DNA of 64,000 bases from positions 1,488,001 through 1,552,000 of the forward strand of contig NW_026570238.1 of NCBI RefSeq assembly GCF_019649055.1, given 5' to 3'. Source of the DNA: Paramacrobiotus metropolitanus (Eukaryota > Tardigrada > Eutardigrada > Parachela > Macrobiotidae). Positions within the stretch are counted from its first letter, which is position 1. Every line of letters begins with the position of its first letter. Below the pieces are notes generated by a model, which was given only the letters and a program-made list of their open reading frames with translations, was not told where the DNA came from and did no database searches. A program made the position numbers and the translations under genes. Below, in pieces: positions 50,812 to 62,300 of this stretch.

Positions 50812-52680
50812 GATTAAAAAAAGTAAATTTAATACATAGATACACAAGCAAGATTTCCAAAAATTTTGAACGTTGTGACGGTGACCTTTATATATTTCAT
50901 GTGAAACTAGCGTGAAATAATGGACGACGTCCTTAACGTGCAGCGCACATTATTTTATAGTACCCTCATGTAAAGGTTTGCGCATGTGAATCGTGAAGCT
51001 TGTGCTGATAATGATCTGGTTCAATTATCAAAAAAGGTTTTTATAGAAAAAGTCAATACCGGCAACTGCTGTATTTTACTAAAACAAACTTCCTGTGTGA
51101 ATGGTGCGATAAACTGAATAGCCTTTGAACCTAATTTATAGTTTTCAGGCGGTTTCGATTTCTATGTATGTACATATCGAAATCGAAAGTTCTAGTACTT
51201 TTGTTAGTACGTACACTACTTGATGCAGTCGTGAAGTTGCCTTGGGAAATTCTGAAGAAAACCAAAAGAATTCCTGAGAGTTTCTTATACCAGATAGCAC
51301 ATCCGATATTCGCAAAAAATTCTCTGTCAGCTTACGCTGTTATGAGTTGTCGAAATCGGATCATTCTAAAGTCCAGTGACCTACAGAAATTTCGTGCTCG
51401 TAAGCAGATTTATCAGTATACCTCAAAATACAGCTTCAACAACTTTTAATTTATTTTTAGTTCCCTTACTTAGACGTAATCACCAATCAAAGAGGCATAC
51501 GAATACGATATAAAAAAAACAAGGCAGCATGAATGCTATAAAATGTTAATACAATATCATCGCGCACTGTGAGGATGAAAACAGGGTACATCGTAGAAGT
51601 ACCTTAAAACCTTTGTATTTATAGTACAACGAGATTAGTTAATTTTGGACTGACTATTCTTTGATTGCTGCAGGTATTAATATTTCCTAACGCCAAATAA
51701 TCTACCGCACTAAAAATGCCTTTGCGGTGAACATAATTCAAAAGAGAAAAAACTGCGACAAATTTTTAGTGGTGCTTCGAGAAGTGAAAATATAATACAG
51801 TTTACGCTGTACTGATTGTATACTTACTAACTACGTACATATTTGCTACGCACGGTATAATCATAGCTGATTTTTTTAATTATTACACAGATTTTCTAAT
51901 AGCTGTATTATGTTTAACACGGACAATACTGTGTGGAAGTACAGATATGGGCACATACATAGGTAACGAGTATTTAATTTGCATTAATTTAGCTTGCGTA
52001 CAACAGAGTTTTACGCAAGCAAGTTCCCTTCTGCATTCGACAAACAAAATCTGCTGGTCTGGAATTATGTAGGCCTTATTCTTTCGAGACTCGAGCAAGC
52101 AGAAAAGAACTGGGGAAGAGACTTCAGCAGCAAACTGGCGAAGCACGCTCGCATGAATTTTTAAGACAGCGCTTGTCGATAGAGATTCAGCGGGGTAACG
52201 CGGCGTCAGTGCTTGGCACGATGGAAGGGCTGGATAAATTAAATGAGATTTTCTTGTTGTAGTATACATGTTTCTTTCTTTACTTTGCCCCCAAGTATGA
52301 TTTGACCAATAAAGCTACATATAGCAGAAAACAGGTTTTAATTGCGAAATTCCGCAAGGGTTGCAAGACATTCAGCAAAACCTGCACGTGTGTATAATGC
52401 AAGTACAGTAACATAATGCTATCACGGTGAGAAGCAGATGCTTTCCACAATTGCCAGAAGCACAAGACAAACAAGACCTTTTTGGATTTGCACCCCAGGC
52501 GTTAATCGTCATCCGATGAGCAAACTTGCTTCTTCAAAAACCTCTACCTCATTGCGCCGGAACAGTAGTTCCAAAAGTATTTATTCGGTGGTGCAACTGT
52601 GCAATAATTTCGCAAAAGGTTTAGCTTTTGAAAAATTCTGCTGCTTTCTGCACAGTTTAATTATAGGCCCATTTCCCAAG
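50812..52680. other. Intergenic stretch left of the GST gene
   Basis: No supported gene. A 10-base perfect inverted repeat TTTCGATTTC/GAAATCGAAA lies at 51153-51188. The plus frame at 51168-51449 and the minus frame at 51883-52269 show no domains. From 52438 the plus frame is open into the GST start and could add an N-terminal extension to it. Confidence 0.45.
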
Positions 52681-53663
52681 ATGGCTCACAAGGACTCTCA
52701 TTATAAATTAACATACTTTAATTTACGCGGCATAGCTGAACCCGTTCGGCAATTGTTTGCCTATGCCAATGTGCCGTATGAAGACGTTCGCTTAGATCGG
52801 GAAAACTGGGCGAACTCTTCGCAGAAACAAGAATCCCCGTTTCATCAGCTGCCCTTTCTGGAAGTGGATGGCCACACCATCGGACAAAGCAACGCTATTC
52901 TTCGCTTCGTTGGAAAGCGCCTGAATTTGGCAGGGAAGGACGAATTCGAACAGGCTCGAGTAGATGCTTTAGCAGACTATGCAACCGGTATAATTGACCG
53001 CTTAATTATGTCTGGTTAATTAAACGATTCTGGCACATTTTATAAAATATGTCATTAATATATATTTTTTGTCATCCCTTGAAATTATTCTTTCAGATAT
53101 GCGCTCTCCCTTAAGCGCGTGGTTTTTTGAGCAAGATGAAACCCGCAAAAAGGCAATGAAAGAGAAATACTTCAATGAAACTCTGCCGGGATTTCTTAAG
53201 ACTTACGAACAGCATTTAAAAAGCAATGGCGGACAGTTTTTTGTTGGCAGTGGACCCACATGGGCAGGTAAGAACACTTACACAGCGTTCTGCGGCGATC
53301 AGTTTAATTTGCTTTGTATTCACATGCATTATGCGTACGGAAAACTCTGACCAACTACTCTTAAAAAATGCGTACCATGTACAAAGATAAATATTACATT
53401 ATAATAACAGCACTGGCATTATACAAACTGGCGTACGCAAAAATGAAAGAGCACATAATTCATCTTTATATAAATATCATAGTATGTTATATTGAGAATG
53501 CGCTGCTCCAGATTTCGTTATTGCCCATGGAATGGGACAACTGCAAGTGGTGGAACCCAATGCCCTCAACGGCTACGAGCTCTTGAAAGCTCACGAGCAG
53601 CGAATCAATAATCTGCAAGGTGTTAAAGAATGGATCAGCAAACGCCCGAAAACTCCCATGTAA
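52681..53663 (+). CDS. Sigma-class glutathione S-transferase
   Basis: Conjugates glutathione to electrophiles or isomerises prostaglandin H2; sigma GSTs include the haematopoietic prostaglandin D synthase. Exons 52681-52987, 53097-53267 and 53512-53663 join in phase 1 to 209 residues, the standard length. The N-terminal thioredoxin fold has YKLTYFNLRGIAEPVRQLF with the catalytic Tyr, then QLPFLEVDGHTIGQSNAILR, where the SNAI Ser/Ala contacts glutathione. The helical domain follows, ending NNLQGVKEWISKRPKTPM. The frame is open upstream to an ATG at 52438, which would add 81 residues beginning MLSTIARSTRQTR; I chose 52681 because it gives the family length and follows an AAG context. Confidence 0.9.
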
Positions 53664-54304
53664 CCTTTGATCCTGCCAGTGCAAAAGAACCTGTCGCCCC
53701 AAATCCAATCGTACCGGACACGTTTCCGTGGACTGTGCTAGAACTTGACACTCGTAATTACATTTCATGCACACTGGGAAGGTTTAACAGCAGGTGTTCA
53801 ACCCGCTTGACTCGTAGCATTTACTTACTGTTTTGTCATTATTTTCTCGTGCTTACTGCAAAATAATCCGCGTATTCACTTATTAAAATTTGTAAACAAG
53901 AGCAGACATGAACAAATATATGCATTCTAGTAGGTATCTATAGTTCTGTAATTATAATAGTCACAATTGTTAATCACAGAAAAACTGCATGGCAAATGAT
54001 CTAAACGAAAAATTTTCTTTCCGGCAATGTTGTTACTATTTAATTTTGCGTGAATTATGTTCAAATTTGGTATACGTAAGCAGGCGTTAATCACAAAAAA
54101 GCTGTTAATTGTAACTTGAAAAAAGACATTAGTTATACCAGTATTAATGACAAGAATTAATGGTAACTGTATGGCTTAAATTGATGTTTGTCAATTTTTT
54201 TAAAATTGACAAATAAACTCATAACGTATCCGGAATCTGCGAAAATAAGTCCTAATTTCCTTGCATCCGATAGTCAGATAGAATGCCCAAAGTTGATATT
54301 TAAT
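53664..54304. other. Convergent 3' region between GST and the receptor gene
   Basis: A/T-rich with no supported exon; shared 3' flank of two genes that point toward each other. Confidence 0.5.
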
Positions 54305-56041
54305 TCAAAGCATTTTTATGATGTGCTCCATCCATTCTTTTGCATTACGGCTGTCTACAACGTCGTCCACGTCCTGTTTCTGGTCACGAACTTGATAAAT
54401 TACAATTAAATATGTAACCATCGCTCCACAAACCTACAAAATTGAGAAAACATGCAGTTTTTATTACATATTATTTTCCCAGGATGTATTCAATTGTATT
54501 GCTGCAGATACAGCTGGCCGGGTGAGTAAATGGAAAAATGAATTACTTGTTCAGCACACCATGAGTACTTTGGATCCAAAAATTGTTACAATTATATTAA
54601 CGTCCAAAAGATACCAAAGTTGCTAAAGTACTGAAAAAAACTGCATGCAAAACCGCGCGATACTTTTAACTTAACCTAACTTACCGCTGTAACATAACTG
54701 CGATTTGTTGGGATGGTGTGATAGACGGAAACCGCTGTGACCGACCGTCGGATGCGCTGTACAAAATCGCTGCACTCCTGGCGAATGCCCCGATCTTCAA
54801 GCGCACACGATATCGATCGCAGAGTTTTTATCGAAGAAATTGCCTAATTAAGCAGCATTAAAACGTTTTAACATTGCTTATTTTACTAACTGCGATTATA
54901 AACGCACCACCGTTTAAAGTCTACACAGTATAGAGAGTGCACTTGCCTGGTCATTTATCCATATAAAGGTGGTAATTCGCAGCATTATGCTGATTATACA
55001 AGCGCCGAACCAACCCCATGCAAGATTATGGATAATTTTTAGCATGTGTTCAATGTCAACCACTTCAACATCACTACTATCACGTTGCAAAGGGAACCGA
55101 AAGGCAATGGCAACACCGGCCAGAAATCCCATAAGGTCACGCACCATCAACAAGAATATGAATGACGAAAACACGTAGTTGAACTGTTCCAGCATTTCGC
55201 ACCACTGAAAATGCTCCAAGTTAAGCCTTCGCAGGGTTACGGCCACATTTCGTGGCGCATTTTTCGACGTCGAAGACATCACCAGAGATTTTAAGCCAAT
55301 CTGGACATTCTTGAAACCCCCACCGATGGCACCACTCAAAGAAACAATAAATATCTCGACAGCCAATACAGCCATTGTGCTGTAGAATAATCCGGAAAAG
55401 GAGGCTAGCATAAATATCCACTGCGGTATTCGTAGTCTTCCGTATATCACAACGGGAACATGGCTGAACCAAGTGTAATTATTCCCAAAATATGTATCAT
55501 TTGTGTTGCTAAAAGTCCACATATATCCAGCGGTGCAGAAGCTTATTAAGGAGAGGTTTAGAACAAAAACCACCAAAATGAACTTCCAACCTTGGAATAA
55601 AGATGTTTGGGAAATAAGCACACGCTCTGCTATAGCCAGCACTAGAGCGCTTATCTTGACATTTTTACTGGTAATCCATAAATCCAGAATGACGAATAAC
55701 GGCAATATAACTGACCACCATCGAAATAACAAAACAATTAAAGCAAAAAAATCAACAGCATACAATTTTGCAGAATAATGCTGAACAAAATATTGGCTGA
55801 AATCTATTGCAAGGTACAACGCAGCGCCGGCAAATACAGCAACAGTCCAGAAGCGCTTGATTAGTTCAAGGATTTTGGGTTTCTTCTTATACTGGTTTGA
55901 AATTAACTCTGAATCGCGTAACCTTAATGGAATCCCTAAAATATTCATCCATAGATAATAACCATAAGTAAGAATACATGGTTTTATAAACGGTGTTTGC
56001 TTGGAAAGGACACGTTTTTCAGGAATGTTCGAAAGGTCCAT
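54305..56041 (-). CDS. Gustatory receptor family (7TM chemoreceptor)
   Basis: Insect-type gustatory and gustatory-like receptors are inverted seven-helix ion channels unrelated to GPCRs. Exons 54947-56041, 54685-54843 and 54305-54433 join in phase 0 to 460 residues. Exon 1 supplies six hydrophobic helices (for example FFALIVLLFRWWSVILPLFV and VFSSFIFLLMVRDLMGF). Exon 3 carries the last helix with MVTYLIVIYQV, matching the family signature TYhhhhhQF. Exon 2 has the typical preceding segment ending SYVTA. The first intron begins GCAAGT. I start at the ATG at 56041; the open frame continues upstream without another ATG. The ligand is unknown. Confidence 0.75.
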
Positions 56042-56905
56042 TGTATCTAGATGAAACAAACAGGCCAATAATGCAATTTCGGAAACAAGGCGGACTGTCA
56101 CTTTTGTGCCATCTTACTCATTTTTACAAACCATTCCACTATACAAAGTACAATCTCTGATAAAAATCATACGGAGGTACGCTATCTTCGAACTACCAGT
56201 GGACTGTTTGCATTAGCGACATTGGCAAATAAAGTCTGTTTCACCTCTCATGTTCAAGTACGTCCTCAAACACAGTAAACATGCATTATTTTGAATGTAA
56301 ATGGCAGGAGTTTTGACAAATGGAACGGTAAGGACTCTGTTTCCACCACCTTTCGCTTTCACCTGTTCTTGTTTACATGGACAGGATAATGTCCTGCGTA
56401 CATACCGCTGTTTTTTCGTCTACTTCTATAGCTATGGTTTACTTGATTATATTTCCATATTAAGGTAATGACTCGGCTCTTTATTGCGGTGTTCCATTTG
56501 TGGAAATAATTCCTAGTCTGAAGTTGTCCAGCGTTGTGTGCACTGGACAAAGTGTAGATAACTTAACATACTGGCAACTTATCTATGCCAAAATCTATCA
56601 GTAATAACCTGCGAAAACGTTTCGTCGTAACTATCTCTGATAACCTTTCAAAATCACAAACAACTCTGCAGTACACACAGTACTAAATACACGAAACAGA
56701 GCCGGTTTCCCGAAAATATTATTTCTCTTACAGACGCAAATTCCAATTGCAATGAAATCCCACTACACTAACATAAAGTGTATGATATACCAACAATAAT
56801 TCCAGAATTCGCAGAAAGCCAAAAAATAAGAGCCAAACAGTTGACAAAGAGTAAAAATTTTAAAAAATCATATACAATCGCGATCGTAATCACACGTATC
56901 CGATC
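56042..56905. other. Intergenic stretch
   Basis: Holds the 5' flank of the receptor gene and the 3' flank of Prune. No exon or notable repeat is supported. Confidence 0.5.
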
Positions 56906-59900
56906 TCATTTCGGAAACTGTGCCTTTCCATACTGCTTCGGCACGCGCGACAAGCTCTCATCGTCTTCCATTTCAAAAACGCCAATTTCACTATCCTTCG
57001 GCTCATTAGGCTCCCGGGCATAATCACTCTCCTGTCTGCGTTTCAGATAGGTCATCTTGTTCTGCAAAATGCCCACATGCTGGGTGTCCAGATGCGCTCC
57101 TTCCTGCATCAGCACCGATTCATCCACAAAGGTATTGCTGGGCGTGAACGGCTCGCTCCTTCCTTTAATATTATCGTAATCAAACAGCCGCTCTCCCAGT
57201 GGACTATCCGACCGGTATCGCTTCTCCCCACTCGTGGGAAAATACAGCGGATTGCCTCCGGTCTGCATGCGTTGCACACGCTGCGTCACATGTCCAATCA
57301 CCGACTGCGTATCATGAACAAATCCCTCGCCCACGTAGCTATTGGGTGGAACACTAGTAGGATAACTGTCCAAATTGGACTCGTTCTCATCATCATCATC
57401 CTGTTCACCGTGGAACGGTGGCAGCATCACGCTGGCAGTGTCCAGCACAGATTGCAGCACCGGTAGAATCTGCTTTCTTGATGCTGTCACGTTGGTTTGG
57501 TTAAAGTAGCGGAAGGAGAGGTTCTTCGGGCGGAAGTTATCGTCAATAGCCTGGAGATGGAGCGTCGAGTTCCGACGACGCTCATGCAGCGCATTGACAA
57601 TCTAAATAATTTAAGTCAATAAAACGAGTACCAACATGATAAAGGGACAAAATCTACAGGCTCGATCTGATACAGCAGACGATGGCGTCGAATTTGCGAT
57701 ACAGCATTGACCGTCGTGTGACTGCTTCCGTACTTCGCACTATGCACCTCGCACTTACCCGATTAAGCAGCAAATGGTCTGGGACGTACAGCAAGATATC
57801 ACGCTGTAACTGCTCATCACACAAAATCGAAGTACCCAAAATCACCGCACCAACCAATTCTCGCTGATCGCAAAACTGTTCGATCTCCGTCTGAGCTGCC
57901 TCAGAAATACAACGTTCCTGAAAACAAAAGTAGACATAAGCATAAAGCTGTGCTGATATCATTAAGTAAGCAGTAACGATTGAACTTCAGTATCGAGAGA
58001 TTCACAGAATCATAGCATCAAAGTATGTGGTTGTATCTTACAGAGGAGAAAAATGTCGTTAATTAAAGGAAAATTTTCAACGAAAAACGCCTGCCATGTA
58101 CTCAAGAAGAAAACACGATGACTGCCGAACAGTTTTGCGGAGAATCAAAAATTCAGAGCAAGTATATTATACGCTTATTAAACCATACTGCATAACTGAG
58201 TAATTCATTTCGAACTACTGCACAGTGTACGAGTATAGTAACTGTTGGGCACACAATATGCACCATATAATCAGTATTGACCTTATGCAACTTGACTGAC
58301 CTTTATTAATGCAGGCAGAGAACAAATAGCCAATTTCATCTCTTCCTGTGTTTCCGTTGTGATGATTTTCATATCCTTCTGCAGTAACTGGGAAATGCTC
58401 AATTTCGCAATATCCGCTTTGGCATCCAACAGTCTCGATAGAATCTGCTGGGGCGGTTTAACAGCGGTAACTGGAATCATTTTCACTAATTCGTCAGCCA
58501 CACGGCGATCCTTCGCAGTAGCCTTGCGTGCTTCCGGTGAAAAATTGATAGTATCAAGTAAAATTGTTTCGTAGAGCAGGTAAGCAGTTGTAGCCGTCAG
58601 GGCACACGAGTCGGGATGATTGAGCAAACGTTCTGCCACCAAGGTAGCACATGAGCCAACAGGTTCAACTGTCAGGAGTGCGTCTCTGCGAGGCATCAAA
58701 TCATGCGTTAGATTAGGTTCGTTAGTCTCCGCTGTGTATGTAATACGTCACTAAATCACCTACTCGGGGTAATCCTGCCCCGGAACTAACGCTCGATGAT
58801 CAACAATTTCAGCAACAGTGGCTCGGGAATCGGCCAGTTTACCCACGGGAGTGGAATGATCAACGAGGATTAACTGCACTTTGGTCCAGTGTTTGGATTT
58901 GGAAATGGTAATTTGGTCCAAAAATATCAGCTGACTGCTATCAATGCCCTGCTCTTGTAGCGCGAAGACGACTTCGGTTTTCAGGATGTAATCCTGCTCG
59001 GGAGTATTAAGTACCGGAAGCACGAGACACTTAGCGTCGCTCGTCTAAAAGTTTACCGCATACAATATGAATGTCAGTGCATGCTAATTTGTCAAAATGG
59101 TCAGTCAACCTTGTGAACGTGAAATGCATACACCAGTGTTGATACCGCGGAATCCAAATCGCATGATTCGCTACCAACAACAATACGGACACCTTCCCAT
59201 AAATCCAGCCAGTTTTTCTGAGCCTGAAAAATATTTCACATTACATATTCCAAACATTCTTAGAAACACGAGCTGGGACTTCAATGGTGTAATGCTTCGA
59301 AAAGTGTTCGGCTTGCAATGCGGCGAACGCAGTGGCGACAATTAAGTTGACTATGTAACAATTTCACGAAGCACCGGCCTTATTATGTATGCCATCGCAG
59401 GCTGACCATCTGCATGCGAGATGCACGAGGTTCATTTGCTGTGGTACTTTTCGGCGTTACTTAATGGGTGGTCAAATTCCAAATTCCGTAACGAAGTTCT
59501 AGAAACTTTACAACAAAGTTCCACAAACCACTAGGTTAAATGTCACCACAGTCAACAAAAACGTATCGTCTCGATTCTTCAAATGTCATTTTGGACTGTT
59601 CTTTTATCCCATCTCAATCTGTTCAATCAAACAACCGACAAAGCGGTACTTGCCGGCAGTAAGTACTGCTAATATTAAGAAACTAAATTTTATTTCCGCA
59701 AATGAAATCGCGACAGGTACAGCAAATCCTGATTGTTATCGAACTCCCACTTTCGGAAACATAATTAATTTACCGTGCCCGAGTGCACCTCCAACTTACA
59801 AATACAGAAAGCTATTACTCATGTAAAAGCCCATTTTTTAAGGAGTGCAAATTTGGAAAGCATTTGTTGGTTTGCGTAAAGGTTCCCCGCATACGATAAA

Positions 59901-61161
59901 GAACGTTTAATACTCAATTACTCAAAGAATCAAACTACAAAAAGAAGAATCTACAAAAAGAAATAGTTCACAAGTAGACACACGATGCACAAAAACAGGC
60001 AGTATTGATAAAACTCGTATACACAGTATTGATGATATCGCATCATCCACCTGACTGAATGGTCTTTAATTATTACTCTAAAGGCCTCTTATTATAAACA
60101 CAAGTAAAAAGACTGATACGGTGATATGTATGTACAATTATATCAGTAACTCCCTTTATCACTGAACCAGTTATTAGAATGATTATCCAACACTACTAAT
60201 TCATACGATCACGCGATGGCGCGCGGCATTAAAAATTTACCGGAATCCGCGAACGAAAAATTGTTAACGGAAATTCGGAATATTTTACCATAGCCCCACA
60301 GCACACTGAGAAATAATATGGCTCGAGCAAATTTAATTTCTGTAAGTAAGTACATTTCTTCATTTTAACAAAGCAGAGAAAACCACCTGCAGTCTGCAGA
60401 GGCCACAGGAGCAATTAATTGCTTTATTCTAATCAGAACATCAATTAATTGCTTTATTCTACAGCGGCTCAATGCTAAGCAATCCTGCTTTTTTTTAAGG
60501 GTGATGAGTTCACATTAGGCCAAGGAAACCCAGAAGAATCGAAAAACTGACAAGTAAGCCGCCTGAGTGCGCTTTTAACCGGAATCGATTAAAGCGCTAT
60601 TTCCAACCATAATCGCAGTCACGGCACACGTGCCGATGTGACAGTTTCGTAACTTCCACGAACCACACCGACAATCAGCCGGCAATTACGCAATGCTCGT
60701 ACGGCAGCAGCCAATTTCCAGTGCGGTAGAAAAATTATTCCACACGCAAAACCGGACAAAACGTCTGTAATTTTAGGCTTTGCCAAAACTAACCGAGAAA
60801 CGCTAACGTAATCAAAACCGGAAATTAACATGCTTTCTCTAACAGCTCCTTCTTACAATTGTCATAAGCAAATTTCGAAACCCATAATCATAAATAAAAA
60901 ATCAAGCGAACAATAAGAAAAAACAGAAGAAATCGGGAGGGTACGCCGCCAGCGCACCCAGATTTACACATAACAAATTGTGTGTTACTACAAAATACGA
61001 ACTGAAACATCTAAAATTCTTCGTGGTATTCCGGTGTTGCCCGAATTCTTTAAAATGATACAGCAGTCCCAACTATTGGTTATTTAACTTACCACTTGCT
61101 CTTTCACTTTTTTCAGGTATTCAAGCAGTCCCATCCTCTTTCTTTGTTCGTCGGTATCCAT
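56906..61161 (-). CDS. PRUNE1: Prune, DHH/DHHA2-family phosphoesterase
   Basis: Prune hydrolyses short-chain polyphosphate and cyclic nucleotides and binds NM23 nucleoside diphosphate kinases. Exons in order: 61093-61161, 59110-59223, 58764-59044, 58301-58685, 57759-57917 and 56906-57601, giving 567 residues with all phases consistent; exon 1 is separated by a 1.87-kb intron. Visible motifs are SESCDLDSAVSTLVYAFH (metal site I), LPVLNTP, LILVDHSTPVG (motif III), EPVGSCATLVAERLL and ILLDTINF (motif IV), followed by the DHHA2 region. The human protein has VDHH at motif III, whereas this gene encodes Asp-His-Ser at 58853-58861. The tail beyond about residue 400 is acidic and Ser-rich with no clear domain. 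Confidence 0.9.
60412..60461. repeat. 20-bp direct repeat, 30-bp period, in Prune intron 1
   Basis: CAATTAATTGCTTTATTCTA occurs at 60412-60431 and again, unchanged, at 60442-60461. The inner AATT palindrome is part of the unit. It is a short intronic duplication with no visible function. Confidence 0.85.
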
Positions 61162-62300
61162 GGTGGTTAGTTGAAATGCTAATCGTAATAAATCTCAAAT
61201 GGAAATGTCTGCAGTGATTTCTAAATAAATTTTGCTCCCTGATTCGGAATGAAATATTGGTGTGGCTGGTGGCAGGTCCCAGGTCCCAAATCCCAAATAT
61301 CACAATCATCCAAATAAAAATTCGAACAATTCAACGATTCATTATAGAAACTAAATTTCCAAATCCCGACGCTGTAACACATTCAGTGCATCCGAAGTTT
61401 TTCTGCAGTACAGTAAGTATACTAATAATGCACGATTACGATTGTACTCGTAGGTTCTAGATTTCAAATAAGAGAAACCTTTTTCATTCCTAAAAACATG
61501 CATGAAACTGGAAGACAAAATACTACGTGTTTGTAATAAAATAGCTCAATCAAATCAGTACAGTACTGTATTAAGAATTTACAATAACTTCAAACTGGAT
61601 TTAACTGTAATAACGAGACACCACAAAGTGTACTGTATGTCTGTTGGCTGCACAGTACAGTACCGACTGCGAAGACCTGAAAGTATGTACATACAGCACG
61701 TACAGTGTACGGCATGTACGCTGCATGGTACTTTGGACCAGCGAAAGCGAAGTATGTACCGTATACTCATATCTATATTACGGTTAATCGTTCAACTTCA
61801 ACATTATAATTTATTTTTCTAATTTCACTGAATTCAGACATTCAGATCATTATAAAAAAAATGCCCGTATTATACCAATTACGAGACCGCAAGAGAACCA
61901 CAGCACAAAACTAGTATTATTAAAAATTTATGAACTTTTCGGAGATTTGAAGAAGCACAGGACATCTTTACGACAATGTTTTCTGAGAATCAACTCCCTT
62001 TAAACATCCTATAAAATGAAGATTTTTCTTACGTCCAAAAACTTTTACCGACAGAGAGCGGAAATGAGACCATAAAGCAACGCATCTCTTTTACTTCAAA
62101 AGTACCGGAAACATTGTTAGAAGTTATTATGTTTAACACTTGCACAGTAACTCTACTGTATACTGTATGTTACAATTAAAATCAAGCCATTAATTGTTAA
62201 ACAGCAACGCGCGATCTGATGATACCAAGCCATTCGGCATGCCAACGGCGCTCATCGCGAATGCAGCATCTAGAAAATCAAGAAACTAAGGTTTTCCTTT
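61162..62300. other. Intergenic stretch between the coiled-coil gene and Prune
   Basis: Upstream flank of Prune and 3' flank of the gene to the right. A 106-codon plus frame at 61502-61822 is rich in GTACAGTAC-like words and looks like low-complexity sequence rather than a gene. Confidence 0.45.

Noticed and set aside
51883-52269. 128-codon minus-strand frame left of the GST gene
   Set aside because: No domain or splice context; composition suggests the GST upstream region.
57654-57758. Read-through of Prune exon 5 into the following intron
   Set aside because: A GTAAGT donor ends the exon after LLLNR, and the next exon at 57601 continues in phase; the extra residues have no match in Prune proteins.
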